Shown here: positions 43,114 through 52,900 of the stretch, one piece after another | Layout of the letters: each line of letters opens with the position of its first letter | Numbering within the stretch: position 1 is the stretch's first letter | Assembly (NCBI GenBank): GCA_009746045.1 | Contig: RPFO01000015.1 | Coordinates: forward strand, 2,443,498-2,507,497 | Direction: 5' to 3' | Source of the DNA: Mesostigma viride | Lineage: Eukaryota; Streptophyta; Mesostigmatophyceae; Mesostigmatales; Mesostigmataceae | Length of the DNA stretch: 64,000 nucleotides | Program-made: the position numbers and the translations under genes | The notes under the pieces: model-generated | Seen by the model: the letters and a program-made list of their open reading frames with translations, nothing else | Told to the model about the DNA's origin: nothing | Databases searched by the model: none

Positions 43114-43641
43114 GTTCCTCCCGTTAGGCGTTTCCATTGGTCTTATCGTAGTATAGAGCTTTGACATGGCTCTGTATATAGGTTTATAGCTGGGCGTTTG
43201 CTTTGGTTTGAGTGATTTCACTCAGACTGCTGTAAGTAATTATATTTTTAATATATATACGTGTGAGCGCGGGGCAAGGGCTTTACAGGCATACGTGCCA
43301 GAATTATTGTGAGTGTAATTAACAATTTAAGTTTGCCAGGCCGGCCTTGAGGGGTTGGTTTTCCATTGCTAGTGTCGCGCCTTGAAACGACCAAAAATGA
43401 TCATCTACATCATCCATGATCAAAAAATAAGAAAGGTCTTTTTACCTGGGTTGCTTTCTTGAGAATGAAGGCTTCACGTAGGCAAGAGAAATGCTGAGAT
43501 GATGATTCCACAGTACAGTACGTGGTTTGGTTACCACAACCCTTGCAGACACAACTTAGACAAGTAATATCCTTGACTGGCCCGCACAGATCAGGTAGAT
43601 ACATCAGATAGACTAGCTGGCACCAAGCCCGCCCAGCCTGG
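43114..43641 (+). other. 3' UTR of the endonuclease-type LINE and spacer
   Basis: No gene. TGTAAGTAATTAT at about 43231 contains TGTAA, the usual poly(A) signal in volvocine green algae, in a plausible place. The rest shows nothing recognisable. Confidence 0.4.
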
Positions 43642-44590
43642 GCGATATGTCCTAACCTGGCGTGCCCCCGCGCGCGCGGCAGGGCCGCCAGCCGTGGACA
43701 TTTCGTGATAGACTCGGCATGGACATGTGCTACACTAGACGTGACGGGCTCACCCCCGGGCAGCCTCCTGGTTTGTCTGTAATATGGAGGCAGATGGTGC
43801 GCAAGGATAGATGGCAAGTAGTGATGAAGGAGACCACCCCCAAGCCTGTGGGGGCTCCGCGTGTGACCAAGTATGGCATTCATAGCGATTCGGGCCGCGG
43901 TGCCCACACCCCTGTAACTAGGACCTAGATAGCTTATACCATCCATTCCATCCCATGTTCCCCTCCCACTGAGGACTTATGCTCACGTGACGCAGTCCCG
44001 TGTCTATTAATTAATTAATTAATGGAGGCAGATGGTGCGCAAGGATAGATGGCAAGTAGTGATGAAGGAGACCACCCCCAAGCCTGTGGGGGCTCCGCGT
44101 GTGACCAAGTATGGCATTCATAGCGATTCGGGCCGCGGTGCCCACACCCCTGTAACTAGGACCTAGATAGCTTATACCATCCATTCCATAGTGGTCCCAG
44201 CCCAGTTTGAGCACCGCATACACTCTCTCTCCCGTCTTTGGACTGTCATGCAGGACAAGACGCGGTGGAAGAAGATTGTCAAGGCGCACACGCCCGACCC
44301 TGTGGGCAAGCCACCTCCCCCCAAGCGGAGGAGGCGTTTTGATGAGTAGTGTAGTTAGGATTTTCTAGATAGCCTAGCGTTAGTATAGTTCGATTACGCG
44401 GCTCCCTCCACCCCATCCATCATGGAATATGTGCTACATGACCTCCCCACGGAGGCATGTTATAATTTAATTTAATTTAATTTAATTTAATCCATTCCAT
44501 CCCATGTTCCCGTCCCACTGAGGACTTATGCTCACATGACGCAGTCACGTGTCTATTAATTAATTAATTAATTAATTAATTAATTAATTG
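43642..44590 (+). mobile_element. Serial 5'-truncated LINE 3' ends with (TTAA)n tails
   Basis: 43642-44022 repeats 29828-30235 and ends in a TTAA tail. 44023-44189 restarts at TGGAGGCAGATGGTGCG, a shorter copy of the same. 44190-44590 is a related family: C-terminus RWKKIVKAHTPDPVGKPP ending RRRRFDE (stop about 44347), an ATTTA-type tail (44462-44490), then a repeated 3' end and TTAA tail (44557-44590). Each copy is joined to the tail of the one before, as when LINEs insert into their own tails. Confidence 0.75.
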
Positions 44591-46959
44591 TTTTTTGACT
44601 ACTTCTGTGGAACTGAGAGTGGTCAACGAGCAAGAGGCTTTGAGGATTAATTAACCCGTGTTTTTTTAATTAGAACGCGATATATCGCGTTGTAAGCTTT
44701 TTTTAGAACGCGTATAGCACCTAAGGAAAATTTTTTTTCATGGTCATGTATATACTTTCCTAAAAGCCCATAAATCAAAGGATTTTTTGAGCTACTCAGA
44801 TCTACAAAATGCTTATTCATTAGAGAGATACACTGGTTTGAATACAGGGGGGTCTGACCATGACCGCGATTTCTTGACCCTAGGTCACAAGTCATGTGCT
44901 TATTCACAAATGGTTCATGAAAAAAATCTGGCTTCTTGCACGAGCTATGGGCAACATATGCAGGCTCTATGAAACAAAACTCAGGCCCATTGGGCCACTG
45001 GAGCTATTTTTCATTAGCATCACAATTACAACGCAGTACAACGCAGTGGGAAACATGAGAGCCCTTGACAACATTACGCAACGACCCGAGCCCCATAAAC
45101 GGGGCCATAGTGAGCTTGGAGGGTCAAAACGTTGAAAATAGGTGTTGTATAAGTTATACTGCATCAAACATGCATCAAACATCATGACTGGATGACCTAA
45201 TATGACTGAATCAGGCAGCCATAGCCAAAGCATCATCCACTCTCACAACGTGTTGAGCACATGCCTCGTGGGAATGGAGGTGCTGGGTTTTCATTCCATA
45301 ACGCGTGCAATACTGAAAGAAAGAGGCACGTGTAATGCAAGGCTTGGATAGGTTGAGTGATCCATGAGCTTACATGCAGGCAAAGATGACGCTGGAATGC
45401 ATGCTAGCAAATGGTGGCAAGATGCTAACAACACATGATTATACACCATGATTATGGGCACCCAGCTGATCTTCTTGCACAATCAACGCAGTATAAACCA
45501 TCAACATCCAATCCTAGCTCACGATATATGCACGGCTTGACGACGTATACAGCACCTAAATACTGCACAACTGCAACCTGCTATGGCTGACATGCAAGCA
45601 ACGTCGAGTAGGATGGCGGTCTTAGAGAGGCTGGGCAGAGGTCGGTAGAAATAAGTGGAAAACTGGCAGAAACTAGGTAGAAACACGATATACTTACACC
45701 TGCAAGCACTATTGAGCCGGTGGCAGAGGCCATTTCCAGGAAAATACAGCATACCGTAGCAATAGCCACGGTCACGCCTTACGCTATTTGCAGGCACCAT
45801 CATGCCCGGAGCTACCCAATAAAAGTCTGCACAAATCTCGGTTTAGCCGAGAGTCCGGGCGTTCGGAATGAATAAACATGTGTTAAGAAGTCGAAACACC
45901 ATGGAAATACCAAGCATGGTGCCGCAGCAGACCCGAGTCATGACGTAATAATATGTATGCCGGTTTCCAGGGTTTCCGCATGAAAGTTGGGTGAGAAACT
46001 GGAAAAAACTACGTTTCCTTTGCCCCAGTACCTCAACAAACTCGTAGAAACCTAATTATCAACCTTTGAACGCATCATCATGGTCGTGCTACCCAACAGC
46101 CACTGAAATTCGCGCGAAAACTGGCGAGATCTACCTGCCGCCATCGCCGTCGTCTTCACCTTCGTCCCGCGAAAATGCCTGATTTCAGTGGTACATATTT
46201 GTTTGCAGCTGTCACAAAAAAAATACCAAAAATACCAGGATTTTTTCTTGAATTCTATGAGATGTTTCTGACCTATTTTGAAAGTTTCAGACCAAAAATC
46301 GCATGTTTAACAGGTTTGCCACGTGTCAGATTACAACGCGATACATCGCGTTCTAACTCTACAACGCGATGTATCGCATTGTAAAAAAACACGGGTTAAT
46401 TAATTAGACTCGTGCTCCCGTTGGGGAGTCACGGAGCATTAACCCCGATGGATGAATAAAGCTTTGAGGATGGATGAATAAAGCTTAACCTTATTATACC
46501 ATGTTAGATTAGATCATAACCAACGTTCCAGCAATGGCGACCCATACGTCCTAATATCAACGTGCACGTCGAGCACGCTCCAACGTTAGCCTGAAACGGA
46601 CCAATCAGGTTACAGCAACACAAGGCAAGATTCCTTCGTCCCTCGAACTAGACACGTAACAGAACAGCACACAAACCAGCCTGGCAGAATCCAGATGTGG
46701 AATCACCGAATCTTGATAAGCACTGGAGTCTTAAAGGATCATTTAAGACTTGGCAGAACCGACCAACTAATAACCCAACGTGGATCAGGCCACGGCCAAT
46801 GAGGGTCCGTACAAGTCAGCTGACCAAATTCAGGTCTCCAAATATCTCTTCACGTGGGAAACCTCATAACTTGCTCAATACTTGTCCAAAAGACCTCAAA
46901 TAAAACCCAAACTATTACAAAACACAGGATGTAACAACGAGTCAGATTTGGTTGTTACA
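44584..46959 (-). repeat. Family C LTR copy, split by transposon G1
   Basis: 46959 down to 46396 aligns with the reverse complement of 11481 onward. The alignment continues past G1 at 44654-44584 (TCAGTTCCACAGA.GT.GTC matches about 12709). The LTR starts TGTAACAACC at 46959. Its far end is cut at the LINE tail near 44584. Confidence 0.72.
44655..46395 (+). mobile_element. Complete TTAA-flanked DNA transposon G1 (piggyBac-like ends, non-autonomous)
   Basis: 1,741 bp, ends CCCGTGTTTTTTT at left and the inverted AAAAAAACACGGG at right, flanked by TTAA at 44651-44654 and 46396-46399. Subterminal palindromes: AACGCGATATATCGCGTT at left; at right two copies of the form AACGCGAT(A/G)(C/T)ATCGC.TT. 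TTAA duplication and CCC/GGG ends are the piggyBac signature. The longest ORF is under 100 aa and unlike a transposase. The insertion is proven by the family C LTR continuing on both sides. Confidence 0.82.
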
Positions 46960-48043
46960 CGCCGCCATTCTAATACATGCTAGGAGTAAGCTGTAAACCA
47001 GCTTGCATGTGTGCCACAAGGCTAAGTTTAAGAACCCCTCTCCTACATAAACATGACATTGTCCTGTGGATGTTGATTCTTGCAAGGCTAGCCCCCGCAG
47101 AGTGCCAGAGGTTGTGTAGATACCACGATCACACACTCTTGCGCCTGCATCTGCAACAGGAGGATAAAGGCAGCGGAGAGCTACATTTGGCAGGTCTGCC
47201 TAGGTCTTCACTATGTCAGCTTGGCCTCACTTGAAGCCTCCCCACTTTGCCACCACACCAGGCGGCAGCTCAATGGGCTTGCTGCCATCAGCTGGGAGTC
47301 CCTGGGAGGCGATTTGTTCCTGTCATGGCATCCGTCCGGACAAGGCGCCAGCATCAACAATACGGGGCAATGTGAGTACAAGACAGAGCATCCTGTCACG
47401 TCCGTGATCATTTACGCCTATGCACTCGAGAACGCAGTTAAGTAAGTGAGCAAGCAAGTACTTGCGTGTCATGCGCATGGGCATGCCACGGAGTACAATG
47501 CTAATCTCATTAGAAAATGATTACACGAAAGTGACAAATAACGCAGTTGTGTTAGGAATCGTTACGTCTGGTTCAGTTCCAAGTCAGCAGGCAGACTTAG
47601 TTCCGTTGGGACAGTGTGGAGACTGGAGCGCCACGCCGGAAAGGCCTGAATTTCTGGAGTTGAAAGTCTTAGGTGGCCTGACTAAGCTTCAGGCGCAAGA
47701 CTTGGGGCGCAGAGCCTTGATGGCTAGTGCGAAATAATCCAGTGCGCGACATTTGGCCAGCATTTACGAATCTTTTGTATTGGCAAGACGGAATGATGTT
47801 CAGTCCATATAACAAGCTAGATACGCATATCGTACTGCGTGATGTGTTGGCTTGCACATTGCTGGCTAACAGGCTTGTTCAGTGTGTTGCTGGCAGTCTA
47901 ACTGCACGCCAGGCGGCTTGCTGGCAAACGCGACAGCGCATGGATGCCAGGATTTTCGGAGGTATTTAGAAGTATGGCAGCGGCCATTCTGATTGTTGTT
48001 CGCTCGTTACTCTCCCTCACAACTTGGTGTTGTCATGATGAGG
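46960..48043 (+). other. Unclassified region with short protein-like frames
   Basis: Three plus-strand frames look protein-like but are short: about 47221-47445 (AISWESLGGDLFLSWH), 47462-47737 (LISLENDYTKVTNNAVVLG) and 47727-47969 (DIWPAFTNLLYWQDG). A GTAAGTGAGC donor-like site follows the first at about 47441. This could be a small spliced host gene or a decayed gag. I recognise no family. Confidence 0.3.
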
Positions 48044-48047
48044 TTAA

Positions 48048-48420
48048 CCCCTGTTTTTTACAACGCGATGTATCGCGTTGTAAGGTTAGAACGCGACGTA
48101 TCGCGTTGTAATCTGACACGTGGCAGACACAGTAGATACGAGATTTTTGGTCTGAAACTCGGTGGACGGCCTCCTTACATCCCGTACACCTCAAGAAAAA
48201 ATCCTGGTATTTTTGGATTTTCTTTGTGACAGCTGCAAACAAATATGTACCACAAAAATTAGGCATTTTCGCGGGACGAAGGTGAAGACGACGGCGATGG
48301 CGGCAGGTAGATCTCGCCAGTTTTCGCGCGAATTTCAGTGGCTGTTTGGTGGCACGACCATGATGATGCGTTCGGTTGATAATTAGGTTTCTACGAGTTT
48401 GTTGAGGTACTGGGGCAAAG
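48048..48420 (+). mobile_element. TTAA-type transposon copy G2 (one end only)
   Basis: Starts TTAA-CCCCTGTTTTTT (TTAA 48044-48047) followed by two palindromes ACAACGCGATGTATCGCGTTGT and AACGCGACGTATCGCGTT. It is the reverse complement of the right 385 bp of G1 (46011-46395). It stops at 48420 where a fold-back element is inserted; the expected continuation is not found beyond it. Confidence 0.75.
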
Positions 48421-48723
48421 GTTTTTGGTTGCTTTCCACATAAAGCACCCTGTGTTCCATGGTGCAGGCTGGCTGAGTTGCTTGTCATGAGGTCGGCGGG
48501 AAGGCCGTGACCTGCATCACACTGGTTTTGCCGCCGTAAGGCCGCGACCTGCATCACTCTGGTCTTACAGCCGGCCGTAAGACCAGAGCGATGCAGGTTA
48601 CGCCCTTCCCGCCGTAAGACCAGAGTGATGCAGGTCGCGGCCTTACCGCCGACTTCATGACAAGCAACTCAGCCAGCCTGCACAATGGACTCATGATGCT
48701 TTATGTGGAAAGCAACCAAAAAC
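48421..48723. mobile_element. Fold-back (snap-back) element
   Basis: A 303-bp near-perfect inverted repeat. Left arm starts GTTTTTGGTTGCTTTCCACA and right arm ends TGTGGAAAGCAACCAAAAAC. Arms of about 140 bp also pair through CAGGCTGGCTGAGTTGCTTG and the CCGTAAG.CC..GACCTGCATCAC blocks. There is no coding capacity. It sits exactly at the breakpoint of G2. Transcribed, it would make a long hairpin. Confidence 0.85.
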
Positions 48724-49868
48724 AATTTAATTCCATAAGGCTTTGACAAGAATTCAATTATTGTCCAGTCGCATACTGTCGTACTTGTAAGTCACTGTCC
48801 AAATAAGGCTAAGCGGTTCCTATATAGTCGATCACACACATGAGTATTCTGTTGCTGTGGATATGTCATCCAAGTGATAGCATAGGATATAATGGCAAAC
48901 AAACGCGACAGTCCAATTAGCCACATAGGATATCAGCATTATACTTGCTTCCGCCACATGCTGGGCAGTGCTTGGTCCTAATTTCGACTGAAAATTTTGT
49001 CAACTTGTCGACATTGTTGTAATTTACCTAAGCTCTTCATTCTCATAAAAAGGCTAGAGACATTTGAAAGAAACTACCTAGACGACAAACTGCCCTTGGC
49101 TATATTCCCAACTGGACAAGCAGGACAGCTGTTTACAACCGTGATTCACTTTCCGTGTAACGTGAGACTTGCGTCACAAAATCCCTACGAAATATACAAG
49201 CTTTGAACTATTCCTAGTCCTACTTTCAAAGCCCAATAGGGCTTGCCACGCAAAGTGCTTTCGTCACAAAATATGGCCACTGACAAGTGGCGACCGTCAC
49301 ATCACCAGCATGTGACGCCCGTTTTTCAGCAATGTCTTACATTCCATACTAGCTGCCTAAGGACTAGTGGCGCGCGGTCCGACCAAGGGCAGCCGGCCCA
49401 CAATGTCCCTTATTTAATTTATGACTTAATTGTCTGACGCCTGAAACCCGCGCGGCCGGCGGGACATAAAAACCGGCAGCTGTCCCAGCCGCCTGCGGCG
49501 GTCTCTCTCGTACCACTATACTAAACTATTTTCGAAGAAATCCGAAAAGTTGTCGACGTTGTTATAATTTACCTAAGCTCTTCATTCTCAGAAAAAGGCT
49601 AGAGACTAGAAAAGTTTCTTTAATCGGCACTGAACGGAAGTAAATACATCCACAAGATAAGGAATCGCTGCTGCAAGGCATTGCTGCTGCAACGAGCCAG
49701 GGTAACCCCAGGGCCCTGGGATGATCAGTCGCGGAGCATAGGGGCAAGCTAGCTTAGCTAGCTCGGGGTAGGCTGGAGAACAGGGCTGTCATACACACAC
49801 CACACGTTATAAATAACCCACATCATAAAGCGCACAAACCGTACGCCCCTCATCATCACACAACGCAC
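48724..49868. other. Non-coding flank of the dioxygenase gene with a 70-bp direct repeat
   Basis: TTACCTAAGCTCTTCATTCT and its surroundings occur at about 49001-49065 and again at 49549-49612, 548 bp apart. The second copy may be in the gene's 3' UTR. On the minus strand a last exon could start after CAG at about 49774 (giving a short C-terminal tail and stop), but I cannot choose between acceptors. Otherwise nothing is recognised. Confidence 0.45.
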
Positions 49869-49980
49869 CTCGCTGACAAACAGGCCGTGGAAACCGTAGG
49901 GCACTCGATGGGGCAGCACCACGCGCGCCACCGGCGTTGGCGACATGGTCTTGGCATCAAACACGTCAAACTCTGACTTG
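49869..49980 (-). CDS. Dioxygenase exon with fourth iron ligand (YGFHG)
   Basis: 112 nt after TTGCCAG; encodes [20 protein letters not shown] to [12 protein letters not shown]. The His of YGFHG is the fourth iron ligand. A GTGCGTTG donor follows; without splicing the frame runs on to a stop at about 49758. Confidence 0.92.
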
Positions 49981-52900
49981 CTGGCAACACCAGGGTCCCC
50001 ACCATGGACCAGACCACATGTGAAGGTGATGACGGGACCGGGGTCAAAATAAAAACATTAAAACACGTGACTGCGTCACATGGGTCTTCCAAAGCCAAAA
50101 GGAACCGTCCCCCCCTATCGTACACAACGAGGAGGGAGAGCGCCGCAGGCCTGTAGATTCTCTCACTGCCTGAGGGGGGGGGGCCACCAAGCGCTCTCTC
50201 TGCATCAACGCACGACTGTGGGTGGTACCTAAGACCTGCACATACCACCAGGGACCACAGTTTGCATCTTAAAACCTATCGAGGGCTGGATGGATATTGA
50301 TATGGAATGTGTATGGGACATTGCAACAGCATAATCGCAAGCCAACCGCTTAGGGTTGCCTTGCGAAGCCTTAGAAGTCGCTGGGTTTCGATGTTGTAGG
50401 GTTGCTTGTCCCATGCATCAAAGCTGGGCTCCATCAAGCGTTGCCTTGCGAAGCCTTAGGAGTCCAAGGAATGAATGGGGGAAACAGGCTTCTGGGAAAC
50501 AGGATTCCTACCAGCAAAACGGAAGATTCTAGTAAGAAGCACGCAGTCATACAAGGCGGCCTTCCCACACAGCATTCAGACGACGACACTCCAACAGGGT
50601 AATCAGATGCCTTCTTCATCGTGAGAATACCTCAAGTTTCTGACCACAAAACATTGTCCTAAACTGTGACACCGTACCGCACGCTCCCACATCCTGGCGA
50701 ACAATGTTCTGATTACTGGCGCACGCGGCACAAGTACTCCATTTCCGATAGAGGCATAGTACAGTACATTTTAATCCCCTTAGCTCCTTGTCAAACATCT
50801 TGACTAGAAAAGCTGAATGTGATGGGGCTTGACTTCCAAAGCGGCAGATTTCCTACTCGCACAAAGGGTCAGCCCGCCATATCCACATTCCTTCTTTCAC
50901 AAAGTCATTATAAATTATGCTCAGTTGTGACCAAAGCACACTAAATCATTCAACGAGCAGTTATGTCATGTTCTCCTCGAACATTAACATGCTCCTATGG
51001 ATTGGCGTAAAACAAGTGCACTCTAAAGCACTCTGACTCGCACAACTCTCGGCTCACCCCGATGTGTCTTGCACAAGCCATGTACTAATAAACTCAATCA
51101 TTCCTAATCCCCTATTCCTACGCCCTATTCGCATACTCGGGCTAAGTGCGCTCACCCCATGTTCTCGTCGTGCACAAATCACACTCTCATTTGCGGACCG
51201 CTATTATAATAATTATTGTTATTATTATTATCATTACTATTATTGCATAGTATGGCATAACAGCTGAGAGCGCTCACCCGGTTGTCTCGTCGTGCACAAA
51301 CACGAGCAGGAAGCCGTCGTCCTCGCTCATCCCGCCCGCCCTCGGCACAAACACCGGCTCTCCCCCATACCGCTGCTCCCCATAGATGATCTTGCCGACC
51401 TCAGACGCGTCCTCGCCGGGCAAGTCCACATCGACCTTGACGATGCCCTCGATGCGGGGGCACGACATGTCGCGCGTGCCAAGGATGCCCGCGTAGACAA
51501 ACCGCGACTTGCGGCCAATCAGCGTATCCTTCACGCGGGGGAATTCCATGTGGGTCTTGGTCAGCCGGCGCTGCGTGACTGTGCCGGTGCTCAGCTGGAG
51601 CGTGTACTCAATGCTGGAGAAAGCAAACGAGACGAAGGGAGGGGGAGGAAGAGAAGGGGAGGAAGGGGAGGAAGGGGAGGAAGGGGAGGAAGGGGAGGAA
51701 GGGGAGGAAGGGGAGGAAGGGGAGGAAGGGGAGGAAGGGGAGGAAGGGGAGGAAGGGGAGGAAGGGGAGGAAGGGGAGGAAGGGGAGGAAGGGGAGGAAG
51801 GGGAGGAAGGGGAGGAAGGGGAGGAAGGGGAGGAAGGGGAGGAAGGGGAGGAAGGGGAGGAAGGGGAGGAAGGGGAGGAAGGGAGGAAGGGGAGGAAGGG
51901 AAGGAAGGGGAGGAAGGGGAGGATGGGAGGATGGGGAGGATGGGGAGGAAGGGGAGGAAGGGGAGGAAGGGGAGGAAGGGGAGGAAGGGGAGGAAGGGGA
52001 GGAAGGGGAGGAAGGGGAGGAAGGGGAGGAAGGGGAGGAAGGGGAGGAAGGGGAGGAAGGGGAGGAAGGGGAGGAAGGGGAGGAAGGGGAGGAAGGGGAG
52101 GAAGGGGAGGAAGGGAGGAGGAAGGGGAGGAAGGGGAGGAAGGGGAGGAAGGGGAGGAAGGGGAGGAGGGGGAGGAAGAGGAGGAAGGGGAGGAAGGGGA
52201 GGAAGGGGAGGTAGGGGAGGAAGGGGAGGAAGGGAAGGAAGGGGAGGAAAGAGGGGGGAGGAGGCGGGAACGTTTATTCAACCCTGGAGGTTTCAATGTC
52301 ACAAAAAGGCTTGTGGTGTCCATGCCGTCAGGTTGGCACACACAAGGTCGATTACATTTTACCTTTCCCTGTTCTTATCATTCTGGCCAGAATCTTATTC
52401 GTCCCTTGAATGTCATCATGCCATCCTTAAACAGGCATTCTCGGCGCGGCTCGTTCGGTGAGGACACTAACGTGGGGAGCGGGCGGAGGGGCCAGGCCAG
52501 CCAATGGCAGGTCGTCCCTTCATGGCATGGGAGCACATAGCCACGTTAGCCCAAAAGAAAAACACTCTAAAAGTGTCTATTAACGAAAACAGGTTCAACA
52601 AACTCTGCAGCTTGAGATCAAATGCTATGTATTGGCAACATACCAATTCCTACTTGCAGCAGTTGGGTGAAAACGAAGACCTTGTCACATGCGATGGCAG
52701 AGGGCGGCGTGACGAGTGTGTGATATACCAAATGACTTACACAGAGGCCGGCGTGACTAGTGTGTGATATACCAAACTGACTTACACAGAGGCCGGCGTG
52801 ACTAGTGGGTGATATACCAAACTGACTTACACAGAGGCCAGCGTGACTAGTGTGTGATATAGCAAAATGACTTACATAGAGGCCGGCGTGTTCGCGGTAT

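Noticed and set aside
51274-52540. Three large overlapping frames (343-389 codons) rich in Gly-Arg, Gly-Glu or Pro-Ser/Leu
   Set aside because: They only translate the 9-bp minisatellite in different frames. The region is an intron of the dioxygenase gene.
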